A stretch of DNA of 64,000 bases from Mactromeris polynyma (taxonomy: Eukaryota; Mollusca; Bivalvia; Venerida; Mactridae). Below are positions 49,101-60,628 of this stretch, piece after piece. The stretch spans positions 42,784,619 through 42,848,618 of the forward strand of contig JASFXZ010000001.1 in the NCBI GenBank assembly GCA_032209605.1, in the 5' to 3' direction. Each line of letters starts with the position of its first letter. Within the stretch, counting starts at the first letter, position 1. The notes below the pieces were generated by a model, which worked only from the letters and a program-made list of their open reading frames with translations, did not search any database and was not told where the DNA came from. The position numbers were made by a program, and so were the translations under genes.

Positions 49101-51837
49101 AGAAGTTGCCTATTTTGCATGTATATACCGTATTTCTCCTAATTAACGTGTCCTGGCGCGTAGCATTTACAGGCGGGCGCGTCTATTTAAGCCCCAAAAA
49201 CGGTAAAATCAGACTTTTCTCCAATAGGCCTTAAACATTGTATTTCAGTAAAACATGTCACAAATGCCCACTGTCACCAAAACTTACATTAAAATGACGA
49301 TCATTTTAGAATAAGTAAGTCGATCTAAAGTTGACTCGCAGCACTTCAGACATTTCGTGCCGATTTTGTCAGTTTTTGTATTGACTTAAAAGGTAGACAT
49401 GTCGACACACAACTACTTATTGGGAGAGGTTGAGAAATAAACGTTACAAATTATTGTTTCATCACCCTTCCTAGTTTTGCACACTTTTGAGATCAGAATT
49501 GCTTTTCCTGTTTACTAATTTAGTTCTCTGTAGTGCTATTATTACGTGATTCACAGGTCTATCACATGTGTCGGGTACGCGGGACGTGATCTGATTGGCT
49601 GAAAGTGGTTTAGGTGACAAGCACCGCCTCCAATTGTTTTTGGCAAGCATGTGTATAATCATGACATTATACACGAATGTGTCATAGACAGGATATCAAT
49701 ATTTGGGCCCTTATATACGCGAGTTATAGGTGAAAAATTACATCAGCTTTTTATGCGGGTTACTTAAACTGTAAAACTCGAGGAATAAGAGGTGTAACTG
49801 GTGACATGGTTCAGGCAAGTGTTGATTTTATCATTTACACTCTTATCTATTCCACTGCTGGTCGATTGTTGTTGAAATATAATAGTCGCTCCCCTCTCCC
49901 GGGTGGGGGGGCGCAACAATAAGCGTTAATTAGGAGAAATACGGTACATATACATTGATTTCGTTTCTTTAAAAGCTTACCAGTGAAAGATCAGTGGAAA
50001 TTTTGAAATGATTTTAATATGTTGTACTGTATATGGAATTTGTCTAATGAATCACCATATGATTGTGTATTACTATACCAAGCACAAATCATGTGCATTG
50101 CTCAGTTAGATTTAGTTGATTATAAATTTTGTTAAGACAGCTTTTATACACTATTCAGATATTGTTATTGTTTCAGTGTAACAATTTATGTATTCAGTTA
50201 ACTGAATTTGCAGCGAGTTTTGACAACCATTCCCTGTTAAAATGAAGAACTTGAACGCTTAAGGAATGATTTGATGTTGTATAGTTGATATTTTTGTAGA
50301 TATCTAGCAGTCTTGGTCGCCCATGGAAACCATTGGAAGATTATCAACTACCTGATGCAGTATTTGATGATTGGGCAGATGCTGAACAGGCATATAATGA
50401 TATATTGTTGAAGGATCAGACATACAGTGGCAGTAAAGTAAAGGTATGTGTATGTAGCAGGGGTTCCATTTCACCCTGGGGTTGACACTTTGTTCCTGTA
50501 ATTTCCAAAAAGCCACATGTTTACCCTAATTCTGGCTGAAATGGCAAGTTTTCTCTAAATTATAGGTATGTGGCTATAAACTGGTAAAATTCTGTTAAAA
50601 CTTTTTAAAATGACCCCTGGGATTCAGCAGCTAGTGGAACCCCTGAATGTAGATGGACCTTTGTAATTGTCAGCGCATGTTTTGTAAAGGATAATGCTGC
50701 TGACACTGCTATCTGTGGATTGTGTAAATATATTTTGTCACATGAAAAACTTATGTAATACAGTTACTTCTATGATTTACTATAAATGCATGTACACCAA
50801 TTTACTTAAGTTTGATAGTGATGAAAACATTTTGTTTGAAGTACCTCCTAGTTTATTCCATGGACAAACCAGCCCTGGTGTGTCTGATGTGGGTATTGTG
50901 CTTGACCATTGTTGGGGGGTTAAACCCACAATCCCTGGGGTGAGCAACTAGCACAACATCTGCTACACCACTGCTTCTCTCCGATTTTTTAGAGAGAAAA
51001 CTGAACAGAATTTTGCAAGCAAATCAATAATGTTTGTGGTTTTTGATAGAACCCACTTGTTTGCTGTGGGATCTATTATGTAAACACTGTGTCTTTCATA
51101 TATATTGAACTATTAGTGTATGAAATGTTTCATTATGTTGTTCAGAATGCAGCCTTGTCATTGGTCAGTTTGAAGAGAGAGCTCAGAAACAACTAATCAG
51201 AGCTCAGAAACAACCAATCAGACATTTGAGTTTTGAGGCTGGTCTACAAAACCCAGTTTATAACTTTCAGTTCTTGACATATTTGAAATGAAACATTGAT
51301 CTGTCAGGCTTCATATTATATTGTAAAGGATTAATGTTACATCCGCTTTAAGGTAACAAATGTCATATATTGAGTTGCATCGCATTATCGTATCACATGG
51401 TAGATATAGGATTTCAGTTAAATTATTGATGGGGTTACAAGGGGGATAACCCTTTAGGAGGTATAGGAAGCAATGACCCCCCCCCCCTCCCCCAAGAAGT
51501 CAGTGGCCCTTATTGCTGATTTTCAAGAAAAATGTACCAAATCTTGCTCTGTGTATTGATATACTTAACAGATACATTATTTGTTGATAGGGTTGGTACA
51601 TGACTCAGGCACATAATTTTAAACTAGCTTGCCAGATTTTAGAGGATGTGCACGCTGGCTTTGCCCCCCTCCCCAAATCTACCTACGTATTATACTGTGT
51701 TGTATGACATTGGAATTCTAGTGGTGCACTTACCATCATAGTATTCAAGTTATTGACCTATATCCAGATTGTGTTGAAGTTTTGTGTTTTAATAGATAAT
51801 TTCTTTATTTTAGGAGGACTCTGGTATCTCTCAGTGA
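45750..51837 (+). CDS. FBXO33: F-box only protein 33 homologue, five exons, 460 aa
   Basis: Exons 45750-46123, 46652-47340, 48222-48373, 50300-50443 and 51814-51837 join in frame to 460 residues. Human FBXO33 is about 555; the difference is mostly its longer low-complexity N-terminus. Residues ~8-50 are an F-box (LMPSVLIVEILSYVSLKDML, then ICKTWRSYLFQAKLWPRI), which in this family binds SKP1 in an SCF ubiquitin ligase. The remainder is a leucine-rich substrate-binding region. Diagnostic FBXO33 blocks are DILKPNIRL, EDPFVMVAWRCMKL, DLIAIARLRGNSLK and SLGRPW, against human MLKILKPSIPL, EDPLVLLAWRCTKL, NLIAIARLRGSDLK and GLGQPW. The human protein is reported to target YBX1; substrate conservation here is inference. 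Confidence 0.93.
46203..46212. promoter_or_regulatory. GTCACGTGAC palindrome in FBXO33 intron 1
   Basis: An identical 10-bp palindrome sits 80 bp after the first exon of FBXO33, a position open to promoter-proximal factors. Confidence 0.4.
46652..47340 (+). CDS. FBXO33: FBXO33 exon 2 (leucine-rich region)
   Basis: The acceptor is CATTATTCAG. Phase 2 restores an Arg codon across the junction, then FLHQIESIIQTSRKMKHLSL. The 689-bp exon holds the bulk of the irregular leucine-rich region (SLESLHLASV, CLKHLSIDYD, PLQSLKIHVHG). It ends in phase 1 at CTGATCG|GTTCGT. The open frame runs ~90 bp into the intron, which could mislead an ORF-based call. Confidence 0.9.
47600..48200. repeat. Diverged dispersed repeat in FBXO33 intron 2
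   Basis: GGGGAATGGG plus CGGCCCCAAAA recurs at ~47,900 and ~48,138. ATGGGTACCATTCTCCTAAA at ~47,970 is matched by ATGGTCACCATTCCCCTTCT at ~57,110, then AAAATAGT in both. The element type is not recognised. Confidence 0.4.
48222..48373 (+). CDS. FBXO33: FBXO33 exon 3
   Basis: The acceptor is TGTCATTGTTGTAG. The joined Gly codon leads into YHMSDDDLIAIARLRGNSLK, one of the best-conserved parts of the family. The exon ends in phase 0 at ACCATG|GTAACA. Confidence 0.9.
49126..49946. mobile_element. 821-bp hAT-like element in FBXO33 intron 3
   Basis: Perfect 23-bp inverted termini begin TACCGTATTTCTCCTAATTA. The flanks CATGTATA and CATATACA agree at 6 of 8 positions, consistent with an aged 8-bp hAT duplication. 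The internal sequence contains ORFs of no recognised type, so it is non-autonomous. Confidence 0.75.
50300..50443 (+). CDS. FBXO33: FBXO33 exon 4
   Basis: This is a 48-codon exon between ATATTTTTGTAG and GTAAAG|GTATGTG, with ISSSLGRPWKPLEDYQLPDA matching human QVSLGLGQPWHAVMDIESL. It is shorter than the minimum length of most ORF callers and has no start codon. A hAT-like MITE begins only 14 bp after its end. Confidence 0.88.
50458..50645. mobile_element. hAT-like MITE, CAGGGGTTCCA ends, copy 2 (FBXO33 intron 4)
   Basis: Same termini and similar body (TTTTCTCTAAATTA, GATTCAGCAGCTAGTGGAAC) as the copy at 22,763. Flanks are TATGTAG and AATGTAG. It is inserted 14 bp downstream of the exon 4 splice donor. 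Confidence 0.65.
51814..51837 (+). CDS. FBXO33: FBXO33 exon 5, terminal coding exon
   Basis: After TTCTTTATTTTAG the frame reads EDSGISQ and a TGA stop. Human FBXO33 also ends with an acidic SEDI tail, which supports the exon. The long 3' UTR begins in the same exon. Confidence 0.78.
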   Translation, partial: EDSGISQ

Positions 51838-52221
51838 AACATGAACTCGGAACTTGTGATAAAACTGTACAGAGATGTTTGATAACATAAACATCATGTG
51901 ATACACTTGATCACGCTGAGGCTTTATCTTTCTGTTAAAAAATGTCCTCAAAACACAAAACTTCCATTCTAGTCTCTCATCTATGACGATCCTGCAAGGA
52001 CATCATGTGGAATACTACAACGAGCTTTCTCCTATCTGTGCACAAGTCAACAGATAAATGTCAAGATTTTATTATATTTTTATCATGTTTCATAGGAATA
52101 ATACATGAATGACCATTATTCCTTTTTCATGTGACACAACAATGCAAACATTTTGATTGAAAATGTCTTTAATTGAATAATCAATGTAATATTTGTTGAT
52201 CTCAAGAACTTTGTAATTGGT

Positions 52222-52337
52222 GTTGGTACACCTTGACTCCATGATGTCGATACACCTAGACTCCATGATGTCGGTACACCTAGACTCCATGATGTCGATA
52301 CACCTAGACTCCATGATGTTGATGCATCTTGACTCCC
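52222..52337. repeat. 24-bp tandem repeat, ~5 copies, FBXO33 3' UTR
   Basis: The unit is GATACACCTAGACTCCATGA then TGTC; the outer copies are diverged. It keeps two minus-strand frames open by chance. Confidence 0.85.
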
Positions 52338-52706
52338 TTGTAAATTTACAACATTTGTCATGAACTGGATAAGAATTCACACCAGGGATGGATTTGTTGG
52401 CATTCAACCTTCGTTGTTTTTTTGTCGGTTATTCCCTTTTTGTTGTAGAAATAGATGCTTCTTGTTCCTAAATGTATGCAATGTTTTTCTTTTTTTTGTC
52501 ATTATTTGGTGTTTAGTTTCTTTTTTCTGCACATATATCTGTATACATGTATGATAGGTCAGGGTGTGTAAGAGGTATTTAGTTCACTTTTATTGAGTAT
52601 GTATGTTCACTTTCTTGGCATATTCTTTATGTGGATTGGTATCCGTTGTATTGTATAGAAGAACCAGCAGCATATGTATAATCATTTGACATTTGTTTGG
52701 CATGGT

Positions 52707-53234
52707 TTTTAGCTCACCTGAGCAAAAGCTCAATGTGAGCTATTGTGATCACTCATTGTCCATCTGTCCGTCTGTCCACACTTAAACTTCTTCTCCTCCT
52801 AAACCACTTAGCCAACTTTGACCTTAGTTCATAGAAATAATCTTCATGTGGTCCCCTTTCAAAATTGCTAAAAGATTTAATTCCTCGCATAACTCTGGTT
52901 GCCATGGCAATGGAGAGTAAGAACTTTTTGTCAAAACTACTGTCTCAATTTTAAATATAATTTCACGCAAATGTACCTCTACCAAGAATGTTCAAATTAT
53001 TCATCAAAAAACAAGGCTGCTGTATATCCTGTATGTATGTTGTGGAAACTTCAAAAATCTTCTTGCCAAAAAAACTATAATTATAGGGCTTACTCTTAAC
53101 ATGCTTGAAATCAAAATTTGTGAGAGTCTTTTCTTCAACGACATTGTGCACCCTGTGACACAGGGCTATAATACCAGATTGTTCAGGTGTCCAGGTGGGC
53201 GATTCAGGGCCATTGTGGCTCATCTTGTTATGTA
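52707..53234 (-). mobile_element. Helentron-like element, reverse copy, in FBXO33 3' UTR
   Basis: On the plus strand it opens TTTTAGCTCACCTGAGC and ends CAGGGCCATTGTGGCTCAT then CTTGTT, the reverse complement of the termini at 21,134. CATCTGTCCGTCTGTCC is the matching microsatellite remnant. Confidence 0.7.
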
Positions 53235-56200
53235 TTTACGTCTGCTTGTATTGCCCAGTTCTATTTTTTCAATCACAGTGTTTTTTTTTCCCCTATTGCA
53301 ACCTATTCCTTGGATGTACGCATTCACTTGTAAGTTAATTTCGGGCTTTATTATGACAGTTCGATGTTTTGTTAATTTAGATTGGATATTTATTCTCTTG
53401 ATTCTGTGGAATATTTTGTCTCTACTCTACTGAAGCTCCACATTTTGTGAGTGATAGTTTTACTGTTGTCTATTTGTACAGAACATTCCACATTTGACTT
53501 TGACAAAAATCTTGATTTGTCCAGTCATAAAGATCAAGTTCTTTTTGTTATGCAGAAAGTGATGAATTTTATCTTGGAATTTAGATTAAGTTTGTTGTTT
53601 CAAGTTTTGTGAATAGTTTGGTGAGTTCAAGAATTATCCATGTTGTATACCTGTAAAATTCTCTTTGCTAAATTTCCATATTGAAGTATGGATCTTTCAA
53701 TATTGAACTAATTCATTGTTCTTTTTTGTTTTTATGGGCACTAAATATTGAGTTTGTTTTCATCTAATGTTGTGTGTTTAAGTGTCAGGAACCAGTAACC
53801 CTACTTAGTCTATATGTTCTGTGGAAAGATGACTACCAGTTTTAATACTCTCGCTCTGTTTGTTTGCAAATGTTGGTGAACCTGACAATGCCAAACTACT
53901 CCACTCATTGGTATAACTTTCATGTATGGCATTTTAAATATGTTAATTTAAATGTTAATTTTTGATTTCATTGCTCTTGTTCATTCAACTTTTACATAAA
54001 GTACAAGTTTGGTCACTTTTAATAGCCATGTACAAGTAAAAACAAACATTTCACTGCCACAGTATCAAGTAAAAGCAGACATTTTAAGCAAAATATTTTC
54101 AGTTTTTCAAAAAGACTAACTAGTCAAGAAATGTTTTACCGATTTATAGAGTTACCTCATTATGGCTGTGATTTGTATTTTGAAGTCGGTTGATAATGTT
54201 TTTATTATTTATATAATGCAATACTCGAATCACTTTTTATTTATTTGAACTGAGATTTGCACTCGCAATCTGATCACACAAGGTATTTAACTCACCAGTT
54301 TTGTCAATCTCATTTTTAATATCTGTAAACTATATGAGCGTGGTCATGACAAAACCTGTGTTAGTGATGATGGTTGTGACATCAAGTATTTTCCAATCAA
54401 AGTTTTAATGTCACAAACTATGCACTTTGTCGGAAGATTATATGGAGGCTTAATTGTGATTTATAGAATTAAAATTTTGTTCTTAATATTGGAATTGCTA
54501 CAAAACGAAAAGTAAGCATCTGATTTCAATACTTTTGGTATTAAATGAGCGTTGAAAAATATATCTGTTAGAAAATGTAAAAACCTGAAAATGGATATAC
54601 AGGTTTTGTTGTGGCACTGCTCATGTAGTATGTTCATATTTAGTAGTTATAATTTATACAATATATGCATTATACTGTAAAACTATTCCATTTAAAATAA
54701 ATGTTTGTAATATGATCTCAAAATTTCTAATGGAAAAATTGTGAAGTAACATACGTCAAAGGTTGAATTGTTATCTGGCTATTTGCCTCATTTGTATGTT
54801 CATTGCTTAACCATAGTACATGTGTTTGGTTAAAGCACATAACTGATGTGATTTTGAAATGTTATGGTAATTAGAGGTGTGATGTATTGTAATCTCAATT
54901 TGTCAGTAACATGATATGACACATCAGAAATACAACCCTTGCCTGATATCTTGTCTTGTGTAACAAAGTAATATTGCACCAGAATGTGTGGGCATGTTTG
55001 ACATTAATTTGATCTGTTGAATTTGCATTGTTGCTAATATCATTTATTTGTATATGTATGTATATTGTTTATCTTGTATTCAGTGCTGGATTCTGAATGT
55101 TGTTGATGATGTCTCTGCTGTCTGTTGCCATAGTAACTATTTGATATTTACTGTTCCGTAATTACTCAGTGTTTTGTTGTTCCAATATGTTTAAGTTTTT
55201 GCATTTCTGCAACAATATAGATAAATGTATACAGTGCTGTTTTTTCTGGTATGTAAATGTGCGAGATATTGTATGATCTTGTATCTAGATTTTTAATCCT
55301 TTTTGGAATGGATTATAAAAATGTGCCATCTGTTTTGAACGGAATAGGGAACTATTAATGACATTTGCTTATTAATATCCAAAATTATTGTCTCAATCCA
55401 TAAAACTTGTTATGTTTCCATCTTGTTACGGTATGAACAATTTATGAAATAATTTGAATAATGAACAAGGTTATCGAGTTTCAGAGTTCAATACAGTTTT
55501 TTTGAATATATTTTGACAAGTGAAGTCTACTAATTCATTAAGTATCTCACATTAGTGTCCTGTGATTGTTGATGCAAAATTAAACAAAATTGTCATCAAG
55601 ATTTGTGGTTGGATTTAAAATTAAGTTTGCTACAACTTCATGTCTAGTACTGTAATCTTTAGATCAGAGAACTTTTAATCCTATTATGAATTTTTTTTTG
55701 GATAGAGCAGCACATTGTTAAAGATGTATCTGGTGCATCTGAACCTAAACGTTTCTAATGGGCTTCATCCAGTATTGTTGTTACATAGGTTAAAACATCC
55801 TTAATATAGACCACTGCAATGTGTAAATGATTAAAACAATTTTGTTTAATTATTTTATTAACAGACAAAACTTGTAAGAAACCCACTCGTTCAAAAAAAT
55901 GGAAGTTTTTTTAAATTTTATGACAATTCAAACTTCTTTTTTTTTGACAGAAACAGAAGAACACATTATTAGTGTATTCTTCGATAATGCATACTTATTG
56001 ATGGTTGAACTATATAAAGAATATTTCTCATGTTTTCTTACGTAAACAAATGAACAAAAAATGAACATAATATAACTTTGTCACCAGTATTTGGTTTCTC
56101 TGAAAGTAGAACCTATGTCCATAACCCGAAGTTGATATGCAATACAGATTTCTAAATTTGGGCAAAAGTAAAAAATCAATTAATGACCAAAACGTTATTT

Positions 56201-57059
56201 CTGTTAGCAGCAGAATACCCAATACACATGCCCCATCTTACTGAAGATAAATGGGTAAACAATTATTTTAAGTTTTGCTCTATGTTCATGTGTTTTGAGT
56301 TGTAATATAGTGTGTAACATTATCATATTTATTGTATTTTTTTGAATTATATTACAGGTGATCTGTGAAGTCAAACAATGTTTTTGCAGTATATTTTTCT
56401 TTCGTAGTTTGATTTTAAATTGTTACATGTACAAAGTCCAGGGTCGGTTACCTTGGTTACTTTGCATTTTGGCACTAGGTGTAGCAATTGAAATTTAGAC
56501 AAAGTAAATGTGGATTTTAAACCGAGATAAAGCTTTAATAAATTTCGTTAACAACTCGGGCAAACGTATTTGATAATTAATAGGATTTTGAGTTATAATT
56601 TGCGTCCTTTAATTTAACCATTTCCTAATATACCGATCCTTTTATCAAAATTGTTATTGTCTTTGAAAATTGATTTCTGTCAAAATGATATGGCAGCAAA
56701 TACCTTCAGTGTATATAACCTTGAACAGAATTCGATTTTTTATCGAAAATGAAGAGTTGTTATAAACGTCTAGTGATATTGATTTGTTGAACTATTTCCA
56801 ACATTCTCAGATCACTTGTAATGTGTACTTTATGTTTGTGCTTTATTCTATAAAATATGGAGCACAGATTTATGTATAAACATTGTATATGTAAACATAC
56901 TGAAAACGCTACATTGATCTAAAATTAATTCCAGTGTAGGTTCAATGTCTTTATTTTAGAATTTTTCCTTTTCATTACAAAAAACTGTATACCCCAAGTG
57001 ATTTGTATTCATGTGTTAATTACCAATAGTATTTATCTTCAATAACAGTACTCTGTTTG
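53235..57059. other. 3' UTR stretch without recognisable features
   Basis: T-rich and free of identifiable repeats, apart from a possible poly(A) signal near 54,697. Confidence 0.45.
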
Positions 57060-57350
57060 CAATTTAGAATGACTTTCAGACACGTGTATGGCCATTTTTG
57101 GGACTGCTTATGGTCACCATTCCCCTTCTAAAATAGTATGGTTTCCCCTATTTCCAATTAAAATTCCCCTCACAAAAAGAAAGCATTTTTAGGTTGGTCC
57201 AAATTTCTTTAAGCATGTTAAGAAATTTGACATAAAATACTATGTGCTTGTCATACCTGATTAAAAATAGTACAAAAAGTAAAAAAAGGACACAACGTTT
57301 TAGCTTAAAATTCTCCTTTTCATCAGTCAAGGATACAAATCCCCCCATTG
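57060..57350. repeat. Second copy of the intron-2 repeat, FBXO33 3' UTR
   Basis: Shares GGCCATTT, ACCATTCCCC and CTAAAATAGT in order with 47,950-48,000. Confidence 0.35.
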
Positions 57351-58193
57351 GTTGGTATACATGTATGTATCAGTCCACAAAAGTTGTCCAATGCCTTGGC
57401 TTTAATTTTTCTGTAAAATTACAGAATTAATGTTGGTTTAAATTATTGGGTCCAACATTTGGATGCTTTCACTGTTTAACGAGAGCTTGTGATCAAACTA
57501 TGGTAATTATTAATATCATTGCATGTTGAATGTCAAAACCTTGCTTTGTTTTCTGTATTAACTAAAATAAAAATATTGAAACTATGGATTGGAATTCATA
57601 AATAAATGCTTTGTATATAATGTATGAAATCAATTGGGGTCAGAAATTAAAAAGACCAACATTTTTATGTTAATATTGCTGTTTTTAACACCAATGTCTT
57701 TCAGTAACAGCTGATGTTGAGAAACATGTACCCGTATCATAGTTGTGGTAAAAACATGTAACTTATCTGAAATATTGTATCACACAAGCTCTCACGACCA
57801 TTTATATGTATCGCTGTTTCAAAATATTTGTTATTTTTCTCCATATTATTTTTTCTATAATGCCGCAATATATGGTAACGTCTTTGCATCGTTTTTGTGT
57901 TGCCATGGTTACTGTTATTTGTTAAATGTTACTTTCATATCATATTTTAAATTGAATCCCATGTTTAGAACTTGGGTTATGTAAGTTAATTTAATTCAAG
58001 ATAATACAATGTTGTTGAACTGTGTGATACAATCATAAAACAAACATCATTATTCTGCATATTGGGTTCCACATCTTGTATTTGCTATAGGATGATACAT
58101 TTTTCTGGCATTATATTTTGAGTAATCTCATTGACTTGAAGAATAATCATCATTTTGATGAAATATTGTGTTTTATTTTATAAAATTTAACTA

Positions 58194-58335
58194 CAGTAAG
58201 CCTCACTTAAATACCACCTCATTAATACAACGCAAAACCATCTCAAAATTAAGAACAAAAATTGCAAGTTTTTCTCTTTATTCAACCTCAATATTAAACC
58301 CAACAATGGAGCTTTGTAAACCTAACACTAACATT
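58194..58335. mobile_element. Pogo/Tigger-like MITE, left part
   Basis: TA|CAGTAAGCCTCACTTAAATA, then ACCACCTCATTAATA, matches the left side of the 6,849 family. The right end is not clear. Confidence 0.45.
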
Positions 58336-58808
58336 TTTATGGCTATGCTATTTAACATGGGAATACATGACAAATCCCTCAAACACATGCAAACATTTTC
58401 AAGCTTAAACTTACGGAGCATGATTAATATTCGTTAAACTGGACTCTTGTCTTGTTACTTATAGATTTTAAAACATTCAGAATTTGTTTAGATTGCTTAA
58501 CAAATATTTTGCCTATCACCAAAATGATATTGTCCTTTCTGTGACAGGCACCAACAGATGTAACCTATGTATATGGAGGATAAGTATTACAACTTATACA
58601 AAATCATTATACTATATTGGTCAAACTCTCAGGGACTGGTTCAAATAAAATTGTTATAATTATTGTTGTAGAAAATCTTACACCATCTTAGTGACCTACA
58701 TTCCCTGATATCTTCGTGTGTTGAACTAATGAAGATTTATATCAGTATAAGGTGCTGTTGTCTGAGATGTATTCATGTCGGGGACCATACAAATATATGT
58801 CTCAATAC

Positions 58809-59140
58809 TAGGGGTGTCACGATACAACTGAAGTGTACCATGATATCTTGCAATATTTAAATAAGCTATGACTGTAGATATTTTTCTTACTTGAACATAT
58901 TATGGAACTTTTCAAATGTGTTGCAAAAACAAAGGTGCAAAAGCTAAAACAGAACAGTTATTTCAGTAATCTTATCTCAGTTTTTGACTAATCTGGTGTT
59001 TAAATAACTACGATTTAATATTCTACTTATATGTAGACGATAACTTTCTAGAAGACGAAAAGCGATATGTTCATTTCTTATTGTGATATAATTTAGTTTT
59101 GCAGCATATTGCAATATACCAATATATTATGACACCCCTA
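58809..59140. mobile_element. 332-bp hAT MITE in FBXO33 3' UTR
   Basis: Termini are TAGGGGTGTCA and its exact complement. Both flanks carry the identical 8-bp CTCAATAC (58,801-58,808 and 59,141-59,148). TIR sequence and duplication length are those of the widespread TAGGGGTGT hAT MITEs. Confidence 0.85.
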
Positions 59141-59982
59141 CTCAATACAATGTACACTTAACAAACTTTCTAATTGGATACTTTAGTTTTATTGATATTT
59201 TTTGAACTGTGAAAAAAATCAACCATGTGAAGGTCTTGGTATAGATAATTTCATGGTACAATGTTTAAATTTCCTGAAAATATTTGTCCATTCTGATGCT
59301 CATTTGAAATTTACAGACTGATCAACAACAACCGTAAAATCAGAAATATAAAGAATACAAAAAAGAAATATGGTCTGTTCAATAAAAACAAAGCGTCCAA
59401 TTAAAAGTTTTGTTCTGCGTGTATTATAAATTAGTTATGTTTCATTCCTAGTGCTGTTCTTTGTAATGGGAATTATATAATGTAACTTGTCAATCTGTGT
59501 TCAAGTCCCAAACTGAATATTTATCATTATTGCAATTAATGTTTGTATGTTGATGTGACAAGATCAAATTCTACAAATATTTCAAGTTCATGTGAAATCT
59601 TTATAATGATATGAAGAAACAATTTGATTTTGGTGAAATTCAGATGCATAATTCAGAACATATATTTCATTTGTATGCTAAATTAAAATAAGTACTTTTT
59701 GTTATGAAGACATTTGCAAAATATCAAGTATTCTGTAAGAATAGCAGATCTGTGAAATGCATATTTCCCGACATCGATACTTAACATTGAAAATTAAACA
59801 AGAAATATGTTTAAATGTTGGCCATGATCCCGAGCATTTGGAAGTTTTGGATTAATTAAGCTTACCATTGCTGGACAGCAGAACTATTGTAAAGGGGCTT
59901 TGACATGAGCTCTTAGTATGCAAGAGTGATGCTGAAGTCATTGCCTTGTGAATTAAATAATTTTACTCATATAAGCTTCAAA

Positions 59983-60040
59983 GTGACACGACTGTGCTAT
60001 TGTGACATGACTGTGCTATTGTGACACGACTGTGCTATTG
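59983..60040. repeat. 19-bp tandem repeat, 3 copies
   Basis: GTGACACGACTGTGCTATT three times, with one C-to-T change in the middle copy. Confidence 0.85.
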
Positions 60041-60297
60041 TGCTACAAATATATTCACTTTTAACATGTTTATTCCCGTAGCAATATTTTCTCCTTGTGA
60101 TTCTTGTATATGTTTTATGTTAATATTGGAATCCATTGATCACTATAGTAACTGACCATGATACGGGTTGTAGAGTGAAATAGAACTTGTTTGATCTAAC
60201 TCTATCAGAATTCTTTGTTATTGCAGAAAATAGAAACATCTGCATTTTTGTTTCATTAAAATGTCAGACCTGTTTTAATATTGTTATTTAAAATCAC

Positions 60298-60316
60298 AAT
60301 AAAGTGGATAAATAAA
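60298..60316 (+). terminator. Poly(A) signal pair, probable distal 3' end of FBXO33
   Basis: Two canonical AATAAA hexamers start at 60,298 and 60,311, with a GT-rich downstream element about 30 bp beyond. After this point the T-rich character stops and a MITE begins at 60,401. Confidence 0.55.
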
Positions 60317-60400
60317 TGAAGAGCGTCTGTGCTCCAAACTATTTGTGTTGTCGTTAATCTTTCTTATTTGTGCAAGGCTTGGTCCGAGGGCAAATCCCTG

Positions 60401-60628
60401 AGGTGCTTTTTTTAGAGGAAGGGGAAGTAAGAGCGCTAGCTACAAAATGGCGCGCGCCAGACTAGACGACACTGTTCTGCATGGAAGCCATTTTGTTTAA
60501 CAAAGTCAGATCACGCTACCTATCTAAAGATAGGGGCTACTTTTCCTATGTTTAAGAAACGGCAGCGCTACTTTCCCTACTTAGCGCTAGGTAGAATTCT
60601 ATTTTTCCTACCTCTAAAAAACGCACCT
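60401..60628. mobile_element. 228-bp TIR element after FBXO33
   Basis: Ends are AGGTGCTTTTTTTAGAGG and the reversed counterpart of CCTCTAAAAAACGCACCT, flanked by CTG on both sides. The interior has AGCGCT palindromes and a CpG-rich centre (GGCGCGCGCC). A 3-bp duplication would fit a PIF/Harbinger-type element; the assignment is tentative. Confidence 0.55.

Larger units (their letters stand above)
51838..60325 (+). other. FBXO33: Probable long 3' UTR of FBXO33
   Basis: About 8.5 kb without coding potential, T-rich on the plus strand. Candidate poly(A) signals AATAAA occur near 54,697 and 57,565 and as a pair at 60,298 and 60,311. Only the pair is followed closely by a GT-rich stretch (TTTGTGTTGTCGTT near 60,340). 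The transcript may use several of these ends. The stretch contains a Helentron-like insertion, a hAT MITE and two small tandem repeats, listed separately. Confidence 0.5.

Noticed and set aside
51814..51837. DSGIS at the FBXO33 C-terminus as a beta-TrCP degron
   Set aside because: The canonical motif is DSGxxS; here the spacing is one residue short.
52090..52407. ORFs of 81-105 codons with eight-residue repeats
   Set aside because: Created by the 24-bp tandem repeat in the FBXO33 3' UTR, open in two frames at once.
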